From Halochromatium glycolicum (lineage in GTDB: Bacteria > Pseudomonadota > Gammaproteobacteria > Chromatiales > Chromatiaceae): a stretch of 64,000 bases of DNA. Each line of letters starts with the position of its first letter. The first letter of the stretch is position 1. The notes under the pieces are model-generated. The model saw nothing but the letters and a program-made list of their open reading frames with translations. It was not told the DNA's origin and did no database searches. Shown piece by piece: positions 18,965 to 26,967 of this stretch. The position numbers and the translations under genes are program-made. The stretch is taken from the NCBI RefSeq assembly GCF_016584085.1, contig NZ_NRSJ01000002.1, positions 124,001 through 188,000 of the forward strand. Direction: 5' to 3'.

Positions 18965-19988
18965 AGCTGTCGTCGGCACCGCCGATCACGATCTCGCCGC
19001 TCTCGGCCAGGCGCCGTGCCACCTGCAGGATCGCCTTCTGCTCGGCCTCCACCTGCGAGACCCGGATCGGGCCGCGCGCCTCCATGTCCTCGCGCAGCAT
19101 TTCGGATGCCCGCGACGACATATTGCGCAGGAAGGTGTCCACCAGATCCTCCGGCGCCCCCTTGAGCGCGACCACCAGGCTGTCGGTGTCGATCTCCTTG
19201 AGCAGCAGCTGAATGCTGCGGTCGTCCAGATCGATGAGGTTCTCGAACAGGAACATCTCGTCGATGATCTTCTGCGCCAGGTCCTCGCTGTGGGCGCGCA
19301 CCGTCTCGATCGCCGCCTCCTCCTGGGTAGAGTTCATCATGTTCAGGATCTCGGCGGCCGTGCGCACGCCGCCCATCTTGCTGCGCTTGAGCGTCTGGCC
19401 GTCCAGCATTCCGGTCAGCACCTCGGTCAGCTCCTGCAACGCCGCCGGCTGCACACCGCTGAAGGTCGCCACGCGCAGCACCACATCGTTGCGCAACTTG
19501 TCGTCGAACAGCTCCAGCACCGCGGCGGCCTGGCGGCGGTCCAGATGCACCAGCACCGTGGCGATGATCTGCGGATGCTCGTCGCGGATCAGCTCCGCGA
19601 CCATCGACGGCTCCATTAGATTGAGCGTATCGATGCCTGTCCCGCCGGCGCGGCTCTCGAAGATGTCCTCGAGCAGGCTGGCCGCGCGATCCTCGCCGAG
19701 CGCCTTGTTCAATACGGCGCGGATGTGCTCGCTGGAATCTAGGTCCAGCGCAATGAAATCCTCCTGCTCCTCCTGAAAGGCCGTCAGCACCGCGTTCATC
19801 TCCGCATGCGAGACCTGCTCGATGCGGGTCATCTCGGTGCTGACCTCTTGCACCTCCTGCGGCGACAGGTGCTTGAACACCTCGGCGGCGCTGTTCTCAT
19901 CGAGCGCCAGCATTAGGATCGCGCTGCGCCGGGCGCCGCTCATGCCCTCCAGCGGGTCCCTATCGGTGTTCTCTTGCGCTGGGCTCAT
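18957..19988 (-). CDS. fliG: Flagellar motor switch protein FliG
   Basis: This 343-residue protein has N, middle and C domains. Signatures are RRSAILMLALDENSAAEVFK near the start, EHPQIIATVLVHLDRRQAAA in the middle domain, and the torque-generating C domain with MFLFENLIDLDDRSIQLLLK. FliG connects the MS-ring to the C-ring and contacts the stator. The length is typical. It overlaps fliF by 4 bases and fliH by 8. Confidence 0.98.
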   Translation of the reverse strand: MSPAQENTDRDPLEGMSGARRSAILMLALDENSAAEVFKHLSPQEVQEVSTEMTRIEQVSHAEMNAVLTAFQEEQEDFIALDLDSSEHIRAVLNKALGEDRAASLLEDIFESRAGGTGIDTLNLMEPSMVAELIRDEHPQIIATVLVHLDRRQAAAVLELFDDKLRNDVVLRVATFSGVQPAALQELTEVLTGMLDGQTLKRSKMGGVRTAAEILNMMNSTQEEAAIETVRAHSEDLAQKIIDEMFLFENLIDLDDRSIQLLLKEIDTDSLVVALKGAPEDLVDTFLRNMSSRASEMLREDMEARGPIRVSQVEAEQKAILQVARRLAESGEIVIGGADDSYV

Positions 19989-21808
19989 GTGTTCCTCAAC
20001 CAGTTGCGAATGATCAGCGCGACCATACGCGGGTCAGTCATCGCCTTCTCGCGCAGATCGCCCAGCTTCTGTTGATAGCTCTGCGCCTTGTCGCGCCGCC
20101 GCTTCTTCTCGTAAACGACTGCGTCTTCATCCTCTTCCTCGCTTTCCTTGCCCTCCGCATCCTCGTCGCCAACCGTCGTGCTGAACTCGGGCTCGGGCGG
20201 CTGCGGCGGCCGCGTGTAGTGCTTGATGAAGGGTCTGAGGATCAGGAAGTAGAGCAACAGCAGCACCAGCAGCACGAACAGCGGCTGCCCCAGCATCTTC
20301 GCCAGCTCGATCAGCTCCGGGTCTCTCCACCATTCCGTTGCGCCGTGCATATCCAATCCGGTAAAGGGGCTGTTCACGACCTCGATGCTGTCGCCGCGCT
20401 CCGCGGAGAATCCCATAGCCTGACGTGCCAAGCGCTCGATCTGGGCCAGCTCCTCGTCGCTCAGCGGTACCTGCTGCCAGGCGCCGGTCTCGTCCTGCTC
20501 GCGGTGATAATCCACCACCACCGCGGCCGAGAGCCGTCTTAGCTGCCCATGCTGGTGGCGAACGTGGGTGACGCTCCGGTCCACCTCATAGTTGACGACA
20601 TCGTCCCGTTCCAGGCTCTTGGTGCCAGCAAAGGGCGAGGGCGGCGCCTCACCGTCCTCTTCCTCGCCGTCGGCGTTCGCTTCCTCATCCGCAGCCGTCT
20701 GCTCCTCGTCCTCATCCGGTGGCGGCAGGTCGATCGGCGAGGGCGCCACCCCGGGCGGCGTATTGCTCAGCGCGCCGGGGATGCCGCCCACCAGGTCGTC
20801 GTCGCCAGTATAGCTAACGTTGGATTGGCGGCTGCGGACCGCGGCCTCGTTCGGCGGCTGGTTCGGCGCGTACTGCTCCGAGGTCTCCTCGCGCCGCGAG
20901 AAATCGATCTGGGCCGAGACCTGCGCCCGCACCCGCTCGCGCCCGAAGATCGGCATCAGGATGTTCTCGATGCGTCGCTGATAGGTGCGCTCGACCTCGT
21001 TCTGATAGACCAGCTGGGTCCCGTTCGGGCCGTCCGGAGGCTGGTCCTGCGAGAGCATGCGCCCGCGCTGATCTACCACCGTCACCTGGTCCGCCGCCAG
21101 CTCCGGCACGCTATGCGAGACCATATGCGTGATCGCATCCACCTGCGCCTGGCTCAGGGTTCGGCTACCGAGCAGCGTCAGCACCACTGAGGCCTTGGCC
21201 GGCTCGCGATCGCGCACGAACACCGACTCCTGCGCCATCGCCAGGTGCACCCGCGCGCGCTCCACCGGCGCCAGGGACTCGATCGAGCGCGAAAGCTCGC
21301 CCTCCAGCCCGCGCTGATAATTGATCTGCTCAGCGAACTGGCTGATGCCGAAGGGCTGATCCTCCATCAGCTCGAAGCCGATATTCCCGCCGCGCGGCAG
21401 GCCCTGCTGGGCCAGCTGCAACCGCAGACTATGAACCTGATCGCCCGGCACCAACAGCGCCTGCCCGCCCTGGCTGAACTTGTACGGGACGCCGCGCGCA
21501 TCCAGCTCGGTGATGATGGCGCCGCCGTCGGCCTCGTTTAGATTGCTGTAGAGCACTCTGTAGTCTGGCGCCTGCGACCAGAGCAACAGTGCCGCTGCAA
21601 TCGCTATGGTGGCAGCGCCGGCAATGATCAGCCCGGCCAGCGGGCCGCCACGCAGCAGGCCGGACAGCCGCTGCCGCCACCCCTTCGTCGCAGCAGCGTT
21701 TCCGGTGCGCGCGTCGCCGGCTGGCGCACCGGCCTGCGCCGCACCTGCCTGCGCCCCACCGGCCTGCGCCGCATCAGGCTGTGCTGCAGTCGTGGTGCCG
21801 TTGGTCAC
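19985..21808 (-). CDS. fliF: Flagellar MS-ring protein FliF
   Basis: This 607-residue protein starts with GTG and has a Gln/Ala/Gly-repeat N-terminus (about 1-40). Membrane helix 1 spans about 55-76, and the ring-building domains contain YRVLYSNLNEADGGAIITEL. A charged Glu/Asp-rich loop lies near 370-390, membrane helix 2 near 500-520 (LFVLLVLLLLYFLILRPF), and a C-terminal FliG-binding tail follows. FliF forms the inner-membrane MS-ring. It is the first gene of the fliFGHIJK transcript. Unusually, fliE does not precede it on the same strand. Confidence 0.97.
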   Translation of the reverse strand: MTNGTTTAAQPDAAQAGGAQAGAAQAGAPAGDARTGNAAATKGWRQRLSGLLRGGPLAGLIIAGAATIAIAAALLLWSQAPDYRVLYSNLNEADGGAIITELDARGVPYKFSQGGQALLVPGDQVHSLRLQLAQQGLPRGGNIGFELMEDQPFGISQFAEQINYQRGLEGELSRSIESLAPVERARVHLAMAQESVFVRDREPAKASVVLTLLGSRTLSQAQVDAITHMVSHSVPELAADQVTVVDQRGRMLSQDQPPDGPNGTQLVYQNEVERTYQRRIENILMPIFGRERVRAQVSAQIDFSRREETSEQYAPNQPPNEAAVRSRQSNVSYTGDDDLVGGIPGALSNTPPGVAPSPIDLPPPDEDEEQTAADEEANADGEEEDGEAPPSPFAGTKSLERDDVVNYEVDRSVTHVRHQHGQLRRLSAAVVVDYHREQDETGAWQQVPLSDEELAQIERLARQAMGFSAERGDSIEVVNSPFTGLDMHGATEWWRDPELIELAKMLGQPLFVLLVLLLLYFLILRPFIKHYTRPPQPPEPEFSTTVGDEDAEGKESEEEDEDAVVYEKKRRRDKAQSYQQKLGDLREKAMTDPRMVALIIRNWLRNT

Positions 21809-22154
21809 GTTTGCTTTCCGCGCAACGAGTTAGGCTCCGTCCTGTGTGGCATGGTTACGGGGCACGCAGAGATTGAACGGTCGGGTATCCTAACCCGAAG
21901 AAGAGGGCCGTCCTTGTGCCGAGAGTCTCAACGCAGTCTCATCAAGGCGCCTAGTATCGGATGAACGCGACCCGAGCAAAGACCGAAATAGCCCAACCGA
22001 TCTGTGCCAATTGAGGCGTTCGGCACCCGAACGCCGCTGCTACACTTCGAGGCGAGAATTGTACAGTAAGTCTGCGGTTGCGCTGCAAACCTGACGCAAC
22101 GCGTACTTGAGGTGCGCTTGTCGCACTGACTTGAACAGAGGAGAGCGAACCGGT
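21809..22154. promoter_or_regulatory. Divergent fliF-fliE control region with 9-bp palindrome
   Basis: This 346-bp gene-free interval separates divergent fliF and fliE. It contains the perfect inverted repeat GGCGTTCGG-CAC-CCGAACGCC at 22015-22035, which could be a regulator operator or a transcript hairpin. The possible sigma-54 site for fliF lies at 21907-21921. I found no convincing promoter for fliE. GAGGAGAG just upstream of 22155 serves as the fliE ribosome-binding site. Confidence 0.6.
21907..21921 (-). promoter_or_regulatory. Possible sigma-54 promoter for the fliF operon
   Basis: Read on the - strand the site is CGGCAC-AAGGA-CGGC. It has the invariant GG at -24 and GC at -12 with correct spacing and a good CGGCAC upstream half, but it lacks the TT before GC. 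It lies about 100 bp upstream of the fliF start. Class II flagellar operons of polar-flagellate gammaproteobacteria are usually driven by sigma-54 with FleQ, so the site fits, but it is a single imperfect match. Confidence 0.4.
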
Positions 22155-22481
22155 ATGAGCACCGCGCCTGCCCTTGAATCTGCCCTCACGGCGATGCGCG
22201 CGCTTGCGGCGGAGGCGGGCGGTGGTCCGCGCCAGGCCACCCCGCTGCCAGGCGGAGCGGGTGGTTTTGCCGGCGAGCTGCAGGCCGCCATCCAGCGGAT
22301 CAACACCCTGAAGCTCGAGGCCGCCGACAAGGCCAAGGCGTTTCAGGCTGGCGACCCGGATATCTCGCTGAATGATCTGATGATCGACATGCAGAAGGCC
22401 AGCGTCGCCTCCCAGTTCGGCCTGCAGCTCCGCAACCGGCTAGTCACGGCCTATCGTGACGTCATGAATATGCAGGTCTAA
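22155..22481 (+). CDS. fliE: Hook-basal body protein FliE
   Basis: The ATG at 22155 has a GAGGAG ribosome site and gives 108 residues, the usual FliE length. An upstream in-frame extension to 22107 has no homology. The C-terminal half contains the conserved ISLNDLMIDMQKASVASQFG and LQLRNRLVTAYRDVMNMQV. FliE is the adaptor between the MS-ring/export gate and the proximal rod. In most gammaproteobacteria it heads the fliEFGHIJ operon. Here it is alone, divergent from fliF, with mobile-gene debris immediately downstream. Confidence 0.96.
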   Translation: MSTAPALESALTAMRALAAEAGGGPRQATPLPGGAGGFAGELQAAIQRINTLKLEAADKAKAFQAGDPDISLNDLMIDMQKASVASQFGLQLRNRLVTAYRDVMNMQV

Positions 22482-22515
22482 CATCAGTGGAAGCCCAGTC
22501 GACTAAACTGAGCCG

Positions 22516-23045
22516 ATGGCTGCCACTGAGGCCAACACCGACAACACCCAGGCGGCAACGGTCTCAACCAAGCGCGACCAAGACAGTTCCTGGAAAGAAG
22601 CCCTAGAACGCTACTTCCTCGAGTTCCTCGCGCTGCTATTTCCCGCAATCGACCAGTCAAACCGCTGGACGACACCGAGCCTGAGCGCTGGGCGGAACTG
22701 GAAGCCAGCGACAACGTCTTCGCACTCGTGGCGATGGTGCCGATCACTCACGAACCCGTCAAGCAAGCGATGAGCCGAATCCGCGAGCTCAGCGCCGACG
22801 AAAAGGCGCGCCAGCTCGCCTTTGAACGCGAACGCGCTTCACGACGAGGTCTCTTTTCTCAATGAGGCAAGGCGAGAAGGCATTCAGGAAGGCCGCCAGG
22901 GAGGCATCGAACGCACCCTCCGCAAGCTCTTCACATTGGACCACCGCCTCGTGCGTGACCGCTTGGGCCAGCTCTCGCTTCCGGATCAGCACGGAGTCCG
23001 GCAACATCTCGCACGCTTACTGCAGGAACCCCATGACCATCAGTA
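22516..23045 (+). pseudogene. Rpn-type nuclease gene (type B) with internal deletion and frameshifts
   Basis: The first about 45 codons (MAATEANTDNTQAATVSTKR, then LERYFLEFLALLFP) match the N-terminus of the intact gene at 28103. The sequence then jumps directly to the segment equivalent to EPERWAELEASDNVFALV of that gene but out of frame, so about 350 bp is deleted. A different Rpn C-terminal segment follows (IRELSADEKARQLAFERERA, then LHDEVSFLNEARREGIQEGR) with a single-base deletion near 22843. Three distinct lesions make it non-functional. Intact relatives are PD-(D/E)XK nucleases of the recombination-promoting Rpn/COG5464 group. Confidence 0.85.
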
Positions 23046-23121
23046 GAGCTGTGCATGCCGGATGGCGACCTGATGGCTTGCCCCAAAAGCTCCAGTTGGC
23101 GGTCTTATAGCAGGTGCCACG

Positions 23122-23340
23122 GAAGCCCAATGACGACCGTTCAGTCGTCAGCCTTGCCGTACTCAGGGACACCAACCGCCAGTTCGCCCCACGAGCGCGC
23201 CTTGATCCTGCAGCGCTTCCGCCTCATCGACTTCAGGTCGAGATCGTCTCAGGCGATCGCGCCTCCCTGCAAGCCACCGTCGACCGGCTGCTGCGCCTGA
23301 TCCAGGCCGACCCCAACAAGGCGCAGCTTGCACGCGAATC
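23122..23340 (+). pseudogene. Mosaic of Rpn gene fragments
   Basis: Bases about 23122-23200 match the DRSVVSLAVLSDTNRQFRP region of the type B gene at 28103. Bases about 23226-23325 match the QVEIASGDRASLQAAVDRLV region of the frameshifted type C gene at 26967-28023. The two pieces are joined directly. No complete product is possible. It forms the upstream edge of the AbrB-PIN module. Confidence 0.75.
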
Positions 23341-23383
23341 TGCTAATATCCAAATTCCTTACTTCATTACCTTGAGAGCCGGT

Positions 23384-23608
23384 ATGCTTGCCAAACGCAC
23401 AAGCAAGAACCAGGTCACCTTGCCGAAGGCCGTTGTGCAGCAGGTTGGCGAGGCCGACTACTATGACGTGACCGCACAAGAGGGGAAGATCATCCTCACC
23501 CCGGTCCGTCTTCAGCAAGCCGATGCCGTGCGCACCAAGCTCGACGAGCTCGGTCTCACTGCTGCGGATATCGATGAGGCCATCGCCTGGGCAAGAAGGC
23601 GCCCGTGA
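23384..23608 (+). CDS. AbrB/SpoVT-type antitoxin
   Basis: I choose the ATG at 23384, giving 74 residues, because homology starts there. The upstream open frame is Rpn debris. The N-terminus MLAKRTSKNQVTLPKAVVQQ is the swapped-hairpin AbrB DNA-binding fold. The C-terminal helix (TKLDELGLTAADIDEAIAWA) would wrap the toxin. It overlaps the next gene by 4 bases (GTGA), the classic TA arrangement. It presumably neutralises the PIN toxin and represses the promoter of the pair. Confidence 0.85.
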   Translation: MLAKRTSKNQVTLPKAVVQQVGEADYYDVTAQEGKIILTPVRLQQADAVRTKLDELGLTAADIDEAIAWARRRP

Positions 23609-24066
23609 GCCGAGTCCGTGTGGTTATCGACACCAATTGCCTGGTATCGGCCTTGATCTTCTCGGGCGGTCGATGCGCTTGGCTGCGCCAGGCATGGCAA
23701 GCCAAGCGCTTCATTCCGCTCGCCAGTCAAGACACCGTAGGCGAGCTCTTGCGCGTGCTGAGCTATCCAAAGTTCAACCTCAGCCGCGACCAACAAGAGG
23801 CGCTGCTCGCTGACTATCTGCCCTTTGTCGAAACCCTGCAGATCGAAGCGACACCGGCAGAGTTGCCAGACATCCGCGATGCTGACGACCTCATGTTCTT
23901 AGCGCTCGCCACCCTCGGCCATGCCGATGCCTTGGTCAGCGGCGATGGTGATCTTCACGCCATCAAGTCACAGTTTCACATCCCGATCATGACAGTCACT
24001 GAGTTTGCCGACTGTCTTGATGGCGACAAAGATTCGACGCCGAGTCCCAGGACTGATCGTCCATAG
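23605..24066 (+). CDS. PIN-domain toxin (COG1569 type), partner of the AbrB antitoxin
   Basis: This 153-residue protein starts with GTG. The PIN acidic residues are visible: Asp in VRVVIDTNCLVSALIFSGGR, Glu in DTVGELLRVLSYPKF, and Asp residues in LPDIRDADDLMFLALATLGH and ADALVSGDGDLHAI. PIN proteins of this type are Mg-dependent RNases acting as TA toxins. It looks complete. Its 3' end is followed by about 80 bp of Rpn-derived sequence (about 24067-24148). Confidence 0.87.
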   Translation: MSRVRVVIDTNCLVSALIFSGGRCAWLRQAWQAKRFIPLASQDTVGELLRVLSYPKFNLSRDQQEALLADYLPFVETLQIEATPAELPDIRDADDLMFLALATLGHADALVSGDGDLHAIKSQFHIPIMTVTEFADCLDGDKDSTPSPRTDRP

Positions 24067-24148
24067 CGCCATTGACAGTCCGCTCAGTGGCATCATCCCG
24101 GTCGACATCGCCCCAGGCGACCGCGCCTCCCTGCAAGCCCGGTTATCG
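24067..24148 (+). pseudogene. Short Rpn type C remnant
   Basis: This stretch resembles the AIDSPLSGLFQVEIASGDRA-coding region of the gene at 26967-28023 (about 27577-27650). It is too short and degenerate to encode anything. It marks a third location of the same fragment in this zone. Confidence 0.6.
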
Positions 24149-24164
24149 CGTCCCGGTGCTCGCT

Positions 24165-24174
24165 GCTACACTGA
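24165..24174 (+). promoter_or_regulatory. Possible -10 element upstream of DUF3782 gene
   Basis: GCTACACTGA ends 27 bp before the start at 24202. The identical 10-mer lies 26 bp before the second DUF3782 gene (55217-55226), and GCTACACT recurs before the Rpn gene at 60534. TACACT resembles a -10 hexamer, but I see no good -35 box. Confidence 0.4.
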
Positions 24175-24201
24175 CGACGTTGGACCCGGGAGAGACAGGC
24201 G

Positions 24202-24798
24202 ATGGACACCACCTATGACGAGATCATGAGTCTGTTTCGGGAAGTTGCCGAAGCACAGAAGGACGTGTCGAAAACACTGAAGGAAGTTGCCGAAGAACAG
24301 AAAGCACTGACGGAAGCACAGAAGGATACCGATCGCAGATTCAAGGACACCGATCGCAAACTCAATCAACTCGAGCAGCTCTTCACCAGCCAGTGGGGCC
24401 GACTGATGGAAGCCCTGGTGGAGGGCGATTTAGTCAGGCTACTGACCGAACGCGGGATCGCCATTGCCGACACTACCACCCGGCTCAAAGGCAAACGACC
24501 CGATGGCGGCAACTATGAATTCGACATCATCGCCCACAATGGCGAGGTGGTCGTGGTGGTCGAGGTCAAGACCACCTTGCGTCCCGATGATGTGAAAGAC
24601 TTTCTCAACAAGCTTAATCACCTAAAGACCTGGATACCGCGCTACGCCGGCAACCGGCTCTACGGCGCGATGGCCTGGCTCACGGCCGATGCCGGAGCCG
24701 AGGCCATGGTGGAAAACCGCGGGCTGTACAGCATCCGAGCCACCGGCGATTCGGCGAGCATTCTCAACGCTGCCGAGTTTCGACCGCGCGCTTGGTAG
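24202..24798 (+). CDS. DUF3782-family PD-(D/E)XK-like nuclease protein
   Basis: This 198-residue protein has an N-terminal coiled coil (about 1-60, with AEAQKDVSKTLKEVAEEQKA and DTDRRFKDTDRKLNQLEQLF). The C-terminal domain shows a PD-(D/E)XK core: Glu in MEALVEGDLVRLL, Asp in YEFDIIAHNG, and EVKTT after VVVVV. The family is widespread in phototrophic bacteria and cyanobacteria, often beside Rpn genes. Its function is unknown and a restriction-like nuclease role is inferred from the fold. It appears intact, with GGGAGAGAC upstream as ribosome site. Confidence 0.8.
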   Translation: MDTTYDEIMSLFREVAEAQKDVSKTLKEVAEEQKALTEAQKDTDRRFKDTDRKLNQLEQLFTSQWGRLMEALVEGDLVRLLTERGIAIADTTTRLKGKRPDGGNYEFDIIAHNGEVVVVVEVKTTLRPDDVKDFLNKLNHLKTWIPRYAGNRLYGAMAWLTADAGAEAMVENRGLYSIRATGDSASILNAAEFRPRAW

Positions 24799-24915
24799 CA
24801 TTCCCGAGTCGGTATCCAAGCGCTTGGAGCAAGCCACGGACGAGCAACTGGACACTTGGGTCGAGCAGATCCTCACCGCCAACTCGCTCGGCGACCTGTT
24901 TACGGCAAGGTGATG
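24799..24915 (+). pseudogene. Rpn type C 3'-end fragment
   Basis: The segment reads SIPESVSKRLEQATDEQLDT and ends NSLGDLFTAR, matching the last about 38 codons of the gene that ends at 28023. It has no start or body. It continues directly into the 3'-flanking repeat shared with 28003 and 29149. Confidence 0.75.
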
Positions 24916-24983
24916 ACCGCACCAGCCTCGAGCCCGCGCACGCTCATTACCACCATGCGCCTTCTAACCAGCTAGGCTAAACC
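24893..24983 (+). repeat. Rpn 3'-flank repeat, copy 1
   Basis: A roughly 90-100-bp sequence covers the last codons of a type C Rpn gene and its downstream flank, ending in CAGCTAGGCTAAACC. It recurs at 28003-28105 and 29149-29255. Copy 1 is somewhat diverged and lacks a few bases. Its end abuts the inverted repeat of the next element. Confidence 0.85.
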
Positions 24984-25170
24984 GTGGTCCGTCCCTGAGG
25001 TATCCTGAGGTATCCCCAAAACTTTATCTTTGGAATCAAGCCAATGGCAAAACGGGTGCCGCTGGGGCTAGTCTTGATCTTTAGCATGTCTTCAAGCCAT
25101 TGATGAGTAGCTAGAATCGCCATCGGCAAGAGTCTGCGATAACCACGACCCACTTTCGGCGCTGAAGCGG

Positions 25171-26076
25171 ATGACCAACGGACCTGAAAAAGCGAGCCAG
25201 CCAGACTTTGAGCTGCTTGATCCCAAGAATGACTACGTTTTCTTCCGCATCTTCTCCGAAGAGCCGGAACTGCTGGTTGACCTAATCAATGCCGTGCGCA
25301 GCCATGAGCCGCCGATTATCGAGGTCAGCTTGCTCGATGCGCGCCTGAACCCCGAGCACCTCAGCGGCAAACGCCTGATCCTCGATCTCAAGGCCATCGA
25401 CGAACAGGGACAGCGCTACAATATTGAGATGCAGGTGCGACGCTTCCCCGTCTGGAGCGCCCGTGGCACCCTCTACCTGGCGCGGATGCTCAGCGAACAA
25501 CCCGGTGTTGGCGACGACTACCGCAAGCTCAAGCCGGTGATCGGCATTCACCTGCTCGACTTCGCCCTGTTCGATCAGCCCGAGCACGCCGATCAAGCGC
25601 TGTGGTGCTTCGAGCTGCGCGACCGCACCCGTCCCGACGTGCGCCTCGGGCGCGAACTGCAGCTTAACATGGTCGAACTGAGAAAAGCCGACCGCCTCGG
25701 CCATCTACCCGAGCGCCTCTCGGCCTGGATCACCTACTTCGAACACTGGCAGGAGGAGACCCTGATGAGCAGCCTAAGCCATCCCCCGGTGCAAAAAGCC
25801 ATCGGCAAACTGCGCGCCATGAGCGCCGATGAAGAAGAACGCTACTGGGCCGAAGCACGCGAAAAGGCCCTGCGGGATGAGGTGACCTTGCTCGCTATGG
25901 CGCGTGAGGAGGGCATGGAGGAAGGGCGCGAAGAAGGGCGCGAGGAAGGGCGCGAGGAAGCGACGCGCAAAACAGCCCGCAACCTCATCCAACTCGGTGC
26001 GCTCAGTGACGCCCAGATTGCCCAAGCAACCGGCCTGACACTGGCCCAAGTCGAAGCTCTGCGTGCATCCGATTAG
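25171..26076 (+). CDS. Rpn family PD-(D/E)XK nuclease (type A)
   Basis: This 301-residue protein begins with a short tail and then FELLDPKNDYVFFRIFSEEP, the Rpn family start. The catalytic core is LILDLKAIDEQGQRYNIEMQ, with Asp followed by an ExQ in place of ExK. A conserved YRKLKPVIGIHLLDFALF follows. The C-terminus has charged EGREEGREEGREE repeats and a helical tail (QIAQATGLTLAQVEALRA). Rpn proteins are PD-(D/E)XK nucleases that promote RecA-independent recombination in E. coli. It looks intact and lies inside the inverted-repeat element. A paralogue is at 56522-57406. Confidence 0.85.
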   Translation: MTNGPEKASQPDFELLDPKNDYVFFRIFSEEPELLVDLINAVRSHEPPIIEVSLLDARLNPEHLSGKRLILDLKAIDEQGQRYNIEMQVRRFPVWSARGTLYLARMLSEQPGVGDDYRKLKPVIGIHLLDFALFDQPEHADQALWCFELRDRTRPDVRLGRELQLNMVELRKADRLGHLPERLSAWITYFEHWQEETLMSSLSHPPVQKAIGKLRAMSADEEERYWAEAREKALRDEVTLLAMAREEGMEEGREEGREEGREEATRKTARNLIQLGALSDAQIAQATGLTLAQVEALRASD

Positions 26077-26082
26077 GTATCT

Positions 26083-26157
26083 TTAGCTTGGCAATCCGTT
26101 GGCATCGTAGCCGATGATCTCCTCGGTGCTGCGTGGATCGAATTCTGGTGAAGCCGT
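26083..26157 (-). pseudogene. C-terminal remnant of a VapB-like antitoxin
   Basis: On the - strand about 24 codons read SPEFDPRSTEEIIGYDANGL before PS and a stop. A RSTEEIxGYDxxGLPS ending is familiar from VapB/Phd-type antitoxins of this bacterial group. No start or N-terminal DNA-binding part is present, and no partner toxin is adjacent. The identification rests on a short motif. Confidence 0.4.
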
Positions 26158-26231
26158 GCAGCGTCGGCTGACCATCTAAGCAGAGGATAACCTGCCGTCT
26201 TTTCGAGTGATTTTCTGGGGATACCTCAGGG

Positions 26232-26288
26232 TCTGTCCCGGTTTGCGCGCGTCCCGGTTTGTGCGCCGGTTTGTGCGCGCGGTTTGCC
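26232..26288. repeat. Degenerate short tandem repeat (CCGGTTTGTGCGC type)
   Basis: Three to four imperfect copies of a GTCCCGGTTTGTGCGC-like unit run from the right end of the inverted-repeat element toward the Phd-PIN module. This is probably local slippage or stacked element ends. Confidence 0.6.
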
Positions 26289-26347
26289 AAGGCCACCTGC
26301 CGAAGATAGACTTAGTCGACTCCTTAGTCCATATCAGTCAACCTGTA

Positions 26348-26581
26348 ATGACCACCATTGTCAACGTTCACGAAGCAAAGACCCATTTCTCAAAACTCCT
26401 TGAGCAGGCCCATCGTGGCCAAGAGATCATTGTCGCCAAGGCCGGTAAGCCTTACGCCCGGCTGTTGCCACTTGCCAACGCGGCACCGCAGCGTCAACCG
26501 GGCCGACTGGCGGGCAGGGTGGATGATGCCTTCTTCGAACCCTTGCCCGAGGAAGAGATTCGCGCTTGGGAGGCTGAATGA
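26348..26581 (+). CDS. Phd/YefM-family antitoxin
   Basis: The ATG at 26348 gives 77 residues starting MTTIVNVHEAKTHFSKLLEQ, the diagnostic Phd/YefM N-terminus, then AHRGQEIIVAKAGKPYARLL. The C-terminal region (DDAFFEPLPEEEIRAWEAE) is the disordered toxin-binding tail. Upstream in-frame codons to 26207 are element sequence and are rejected. It overlaps the downstream PIN toxin gene by 4 bases. Confidence 0.9.
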   Translation: MTTIVNVHEAKTHFSKLLEQAHRGQEIIVAKAGKPYARLLPLANAAPQRQPGRLAGRVDDAFFEPLPEEEIRAWEAE

Positions 26582-26967
26582 TGCGGGTTTTGCTCGATAC
26601 GCACGCCTTCCTCTGGTGGGCAACGAACAACCCGCAGCTATCGGATAGAGCCCGTCAGGTTATCGCGGACCCGGACAACAGCATCTACGTCAGTGCTGCG
26701 AGTGCATGGGAGATCGCCACCAAGCAACGCATTGGCAAGCTCAAGGGCGTACCGGATGCGACCACTCGCTTCTCGGAGCTCGTGGCGGCAGATGGCTTTG
26801 ATCACTTGCCAATCACTCACCTCCATGCGCTACGCTCCGGAGGCTTCAAGGTTGCTCATCGAGATCCTTTTGATCGGATGCTTGCAGCGCAGAGCGAGAT
26901 AGAACATCTACCATTGCTCACTTGCGACCCCGCCTTTGAGCAATTCGGCATCAAGACCGATTGGTAA
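26578..26967 (+). CDS. VapC-like PIN-domain toxin
   Basis: This 129-residue PIN protein begins MRVLLDTHAFLWWATNNPQL (first Asp). It continues with YVSAASAWEIATKQRIGKLK (Glu) and AHRDPFDRMLAAQSEIEHLP (third Asp). The protein has the full set of PIN acidic residues and a normal length. Such toxins are RNases, usually cleaving tRNA or rRNA. It pairs with the Phd-type antitoxin through an ATGA overlap. The module appears intact and is probably the only functional TA in its immediate surroundings apart from AbrB-PIN. Confidence 0.9.
   Translation: MMRVLLDTHAFLWWATNNPQLSDRARQVIADPDNSIYVSAASAWEIATKQRIGKLKGVPDATTRFSELVAADGFDHLPITHLHALRSGGFKVAHRDPFDRMLAAQSEIEHLPLLTCDPAFEQFGIKTDW

Larger units (their letters stand above)
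24979..26244 (+). mobile_element. Inverted-repeat-bounded element carrying an Rpn gene
   Basis: The left end (24979-25018) reads AAACCGTGGTCCGTCCCTGA, then GGTATCC. The right end, read inward on the other strand (26244-26216), reads AAACCGGGACAGACCCTGAG, then GTATCCCCA. Fifteen bases (CCTGAGGTATCCCCA) at 25004-25018 and 26216-26230 are a perfect inverted repeat, and the outer bases also largely match. The left end has an extra tandem 10-mer (CCTGAGGTAT at 24994 and 25004). Inside are the intact Rpn gene and a VapB-like remnant. AAACC also ends the flanking repeat, so the exact outer border and any target duplication are uncertain. Confidence 0.55.

Noticed and set aside
21850..21870. A + strand TGGCATGGTTACGGGG as a sigma-54 promoter for fliE
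   Set aside because: The GC required 12 bases downstream of the GG is not at the right spacing.
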